From positions 1 to 25,060 of the forward strand of contig DGJT01000002.1 in assembly GCA_002387565.1 (NCBI GenBank): a stretch of DNA of 25,060 nt, written 5' to 3'. The stretch comes from Akkermansiaceae bacterium UBA4589 (GTDB lineage: Bacteria; Verrucomicrobiota; Verrucomicrobiia; Verrucomicrobiales; Akkermansiaceae). Within the stretch, counting starts at the first letter, position 1; each line of letters opens with the position of its first letter. A program made the translations under genes and the position numbers. Positions 23,220 to 25,060 of this stretch are shown here, in pieces. The notes under the pieces were generated by a model. That model ran no database searches. It saw only the letters and a program-made list of their open reading frames with translations, and was not told the origin of the DNA.

Positions 23220-23546
23220 ATGGATTTTAAAACCACAGAAGACACCGAAGTCACAGAAGGTTTTTTATATAAAGAGGAAAGCTACAAGATAAGAGGTGCT
23301 ATTTATGAAGTCTATAAGCAAGTAGCATTAAATTTAAATTATAAAGGGGAATTATTAAATCAAACTTATAAGCCTAACTTTATTTGTTATAATAAAATCA
23401 TCGTTGAGATTAAAGCGGTCATTCTTTTAAAGCCAGAACACAAAGCTCAACTTATCAACTATTTAAAAATGACTCAATTAAGAGTGGGTTTATTAGTTAA
23501 TTTTGGTGAACACCCTAAAGCTAGAATAGAGCGTGTTATTCTCTAG
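23220..23546 (+). CDS. GxxExxY-family protein with internal deletion of the signature
   Basis: The 108-residue protein reads, in order, like a GxxExxY protein: the start helix YKIRGAIYEVYKQ (22-34), then LNLNYKGELLNQTYKPNFI, IIVEIKAV and the end VGLLVNFGEHPKARIERVIL. Typical members have a stretch of about 30 residues after the first helix (the LGxGLxExxYxxAL part) that gives the family its name; here it is absent while the frame is kept. The N-terminal TTEDTEVTE comes from an inverted repeat that flanks the gene. GxxExxY proteins resemble PD-(D/E)xK-like folds; VEIKAV would be the ExK part. The function is unknown. It interrupts rfbB-rfbA and is probably co-transcribed. Confidence 0.75.
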   Translation: MDFKTTEDTEVTEGFLYKEESYKIRGAIYEVYKQVALNLNYKGELLNQTYKPNFICYNKIIVEIKAVILLKPEHKAQLINYLKMTQLRVGLLVNFGEHPKARIERVIL

Positions 23547-23580
23547 TATTTCTTCTGTGTTTTTTGTGCTTTCTGTGGTT
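23231..23580. repeat. Inverted-repeat-bounded unit around the GxxExxY gene
   Basis: The left arm 23231-23260 starts AACCACAGAA and continues with CAC...CACAGAAG spacing. The reverse complement of 23551-23580 starts with the same ten bases and repeats the CACAGAAG block. Over 30 positions 23 agree by eye. The arms lie about 290 bp apart and enclose nearly the whole gene, as expected of a small transposable or recombination unit. No clear target duplication is visible. Confidence 0.65.
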
Positions 23581-23595
23581 AATTAAGAAATAGTT

Positions 23596-24471
23596 ATGAG
23601 TGATTATAAAGGGATTATTTTAGCGGGAGGTTCAGGAACAAGACTGCACCCTATAACCATGGGGGTTTCTAAGCAGATGCTGCCTATCTATGACAAGCCA
23701 ATGATTTATTACCCTATTTCTGTACAAATGCTTGCAGGAATTAAGGATATACTCATTATTTCAACTCCAGAGGATCTACCCAACTTTAAAAAGTTATTAG
23801 GTGATGGCTCTCAATTTGGAGTTAATTTTAGTTATGCTGAGCAACCTAGTCCTGATGGTTTGGCTCAGGCATTCATCATTGGAGAGGAATTTATAGGCGA
23901 TAGTTGTGTGTCATTAGTTTTGGGTGATAATATCTTTTATGGGCAGAATTTCACAGGCATGCTCAAGGCTGCAACTGCTCGCACACAAGGCGCCACAGTT
24001 TTTGGTTACCATGTTAATGACCCTGAGCGATTTGGAGTCGTAGAGCTAGATGAAGCTACAGGCAAGGCTATTAGCATTGAGGAAAAACCGACAGAACCTA
24101 AGTCTAATTATGCGGTAACAGGTCTCTATTTCTATGACAATGATGTCGTGGAAATCGCAAAAAATATCGAACCATCACACCGCGGGGAATTAGAAATCAC
24201 CTGTGTAAATCAAGTCTATCTAGAGCGAGATGAGTTGCAGGTAGAGGCATTGGGTCGTGGATTCGCGTGGCTTGATACTGGCACACATGATTCATTGCTT
24301 GCGGCTAGTGATTTTGTCAAAACTATCGTCAAACGCCAAGGTTGGCAAGTTGCTTGCCTCGAAGAAATTGCTTACACTCAAGGCTGGATTGATGAAAAAC
24401 AGCTCAAAAAACAAGGAAACAAATTCAAAAAAACTGCCTACGGCAAATATATACTCAACCTACTTAAATAA
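23596..24471 (+). CDS. rfbA: Glucose-1-phosphate thymidylyltransferase
   Basis: RfbA (RmlA) joins glucose-1-phosphate and dTTP to give dTDP-glucose. The 291-residue protein has the nucleotide loop LAGGSGTRLHP (9-19) and the lysine in SKQMLPIYDKPMIYYP. It also has the LGDNIFYG segment, the EEKP motif and WLDTGTHDSLL near the C-terminus. These features separate it from other sugar nucleotidyltransferases such as GalU. Its stop overlaps the next start by one base (TAATG), a sign of coupled translation with the MNT gene. Product and context fit surface polysaccharide synthesis. Confidence 0.97.
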   Translation: MSDYKGIILAGGSGTRLHPITMGVSKQMLPIYDKPMIYYPISVQMLAGIKDILIISTPEDLPNFKKLLGDGSQFGVNFSYAEQPSPDGLAQAFIIGEEFIGDSCVSLVLGDNIFYGQNFTGMLKAATARTQGATVFGYHVNDPERFGVVELDEATGKAISIEEKPTEPKSNYAVTGLYFYDNDVVEIAKNIEPSHRGELEITCVNQVYLERDELQVEALGRGFAWLDTGTHDSLLAASDFVKTIVKRQGWQVACLEEIAYTQGWIDEKQLKKQGNKFKKTAYGKYILNLLK

Positions 24472-24782
24472 TGAAATTTGGCTTAACAGATAAAGAATTA
24501 GAATCTTTAAGCTCGATTTTCTCTAAAAAATTAAGCTCTGGAAATATCTATATATACGGATCTAGAGCCAAAGGCAACTATACCTCCACTAGCGATATAG
24601 ATTTAGTGATTCAAGGTTCTCAAACATTATCAACTAATGAACTAGCCGAAATAGAAGATGCTATTATAGAGTCTGACATCCCTTATCTTTGTGATATTCA
24701 ATATTTAGAGAATATCAGCAATCAAGCTTTGCTTGAGCATATTGCTACAATTGGTAAGCTCATCTACGAGACAATCAATTAA
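24471..24782 (+). CDS. Minimal nucleotidyltransferase (MNT), MntA-like
   Basis: The 103-residue protein has the polymerase-beta-type motif GSRAKGNYTSTSDIDLVI, with Gly30-Ser31, ten residues, then Asp42-x-Asp44, that is GSX10DXD. A third acidic residue is probably Asp74 or Asp78 in SDIPYLCDIQ. Small proteins of this kind pair with HEPN or HI0074-type partners. In studied MntA-HepT pairs the MNT adds AMP to the HEPN toxin and blocks its RNase activity. The start overlaps the rfbA stop by one base. The partner starts 56 bp downstream. Antitoxin function here is inference from the pair, not shown. Confidence 0.85.
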   Translation: MKFGLTDKELESLSSIFSKKLSSGNIYIYGSRAKGNYTSTSDIDLVIQGSQTLSTNELAEIEDAIIESDIPYLCDIQYLENISNQALLEHIATIGKLIYETIN

Positions 24783-24838
24783 ATAGCCTATATTTTTCTC
24801 CTTAGATATGTTTTATTAAGTGTAAGAAATTAATTGAT

Positions 24839-25060
24839 ATGAGCGCTTCAAAAGATACACGTTGGATACAGCGGTTTTCTAACTACAAAAGAGCCATAAC
24901 TCTTTTAAGGGAAATGGTTCAAGGTGAGGTAGAGTTATTAGCATTAGAGCCTATAGCTAAAGAGGGGACTATTCAGAGGTTTGAGTATACTTTTGAACTT
25001 GCCTGGAAAACTCTCAAAGATAAAATGGAGCATGACGGGTTAGTTTTTGAGCGAGTTTCT
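24839..25060 (+). CDS. HI0074/HEPN-type nucleotidyltransferase partner (5' part, cut by window edge)
   Basis: Seventy-four codons are open from ATG 24839 to the edge. RWIQRFSNYKRAITLL at the start and GTIQRFEYTFELAWKTLKDKME further on are the two helical hallmarks of the HI0074 family, listed as nucleotidyltransferase substrate-binding proteins. The fold is the four-helix HEPN bundle. It follows the MNT gene after 56 bp with no terminator. The C-terminal half, where an RNase-type RX4-6H motif would be checked, lies outside, so toxin activity cannot be judged. Confidence 0.85.
   Translation, partial: MSASKDTRWIQRFSNYKRAITLLREMVQGEVELLALEPIAKEGTIQRFEYTFELAWKTLKDKMEHDGLVFERVS

Overview
The window is a stretch of bacterial chromosome from an AT-rich organism. 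It is dense with housekeeping genes, and every gene large enough to judge reads as intact. The gene set fits the PVC group, with Verrucomicrobiota most likely: LL-diaminopimelate aminotransferase (DapL), a menaquinone pathway, a Tat-exported YcbK/DUF882-type peptidase, secreted redoxins, a GxxExxY-family gene and an MNT/HEPN pair. Bacteroidota is the main alternative, because start codons lack Shine-Dalgarno motifs. However, the -10 boxes mostly look sigma70-like (TATAAT) and both tRNAs encode their CCA end. The taxonomic call is inference from gene content only.

Left part (1-7492). A minus-strand run holds a Tat-exported peptidase, the ribosome-assembly GTPase rsgA and the first 66 codons of a family II (DHH) inorganic pyrophosphatase that runs off the left edge. 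carB (carbamoyl-phosphate synthase large chain) stands alone on the plus strand. It faces a large secreted alpha/beta hydrolase on the minus strand.

Middle (7493-14324). A Pro/Ala-repeat tail-anchored protein is followed by thioredoxin, tRNA-Cys with a terminator, and a small membrane protein. A tightly overlapping menA-menC-menE operon lies on the minus strand. tRNA-Lys with its own promoter and terminator comes next, then about 640 bp without a convincing gene. That gap holds a cluster of six hairpins and a 155-bp MITE-like element with near-perfect 14-bp terminal inverted repeats and a 4-bp target duplication. A DTE-type ketose 3-epimerase starts just beyond the element.

Right part (14325-25060), all plus strand. 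A structured intergenic region ends in a strong terminator hairpin placed directly before mnmE. Then follow the E2 subunit of a 2-oxoacid dehydrogenase, pyrE, two paralogous exported redoxins (the second fused to a TlpA-like domain) and a compact run dapL - UPF0173 hydrolase - rfbB - GxxExxY - rfbA - MNT - HEPN that runs off the right edge. The rfbB/rfbA pair makes dTDP-4-keto-6-deoxyglucose for surface glycans. The GxxExxY gene between them is internally deleted and is flanked by inverted repeats, so it looks like a small inserted unit.

No dramatic new multi-gene system is evident. The most notable signals are non-coding or small: the MITE-like element and a second copy of its end, two intergenic regions sharing ordered blocks with multiple hairpins, the inverted-repeat-flanked GxxExxY unit, and a consistent pattern of -10 boxes 4-13 nt from start codons, which suggests leaderless mRNAs.
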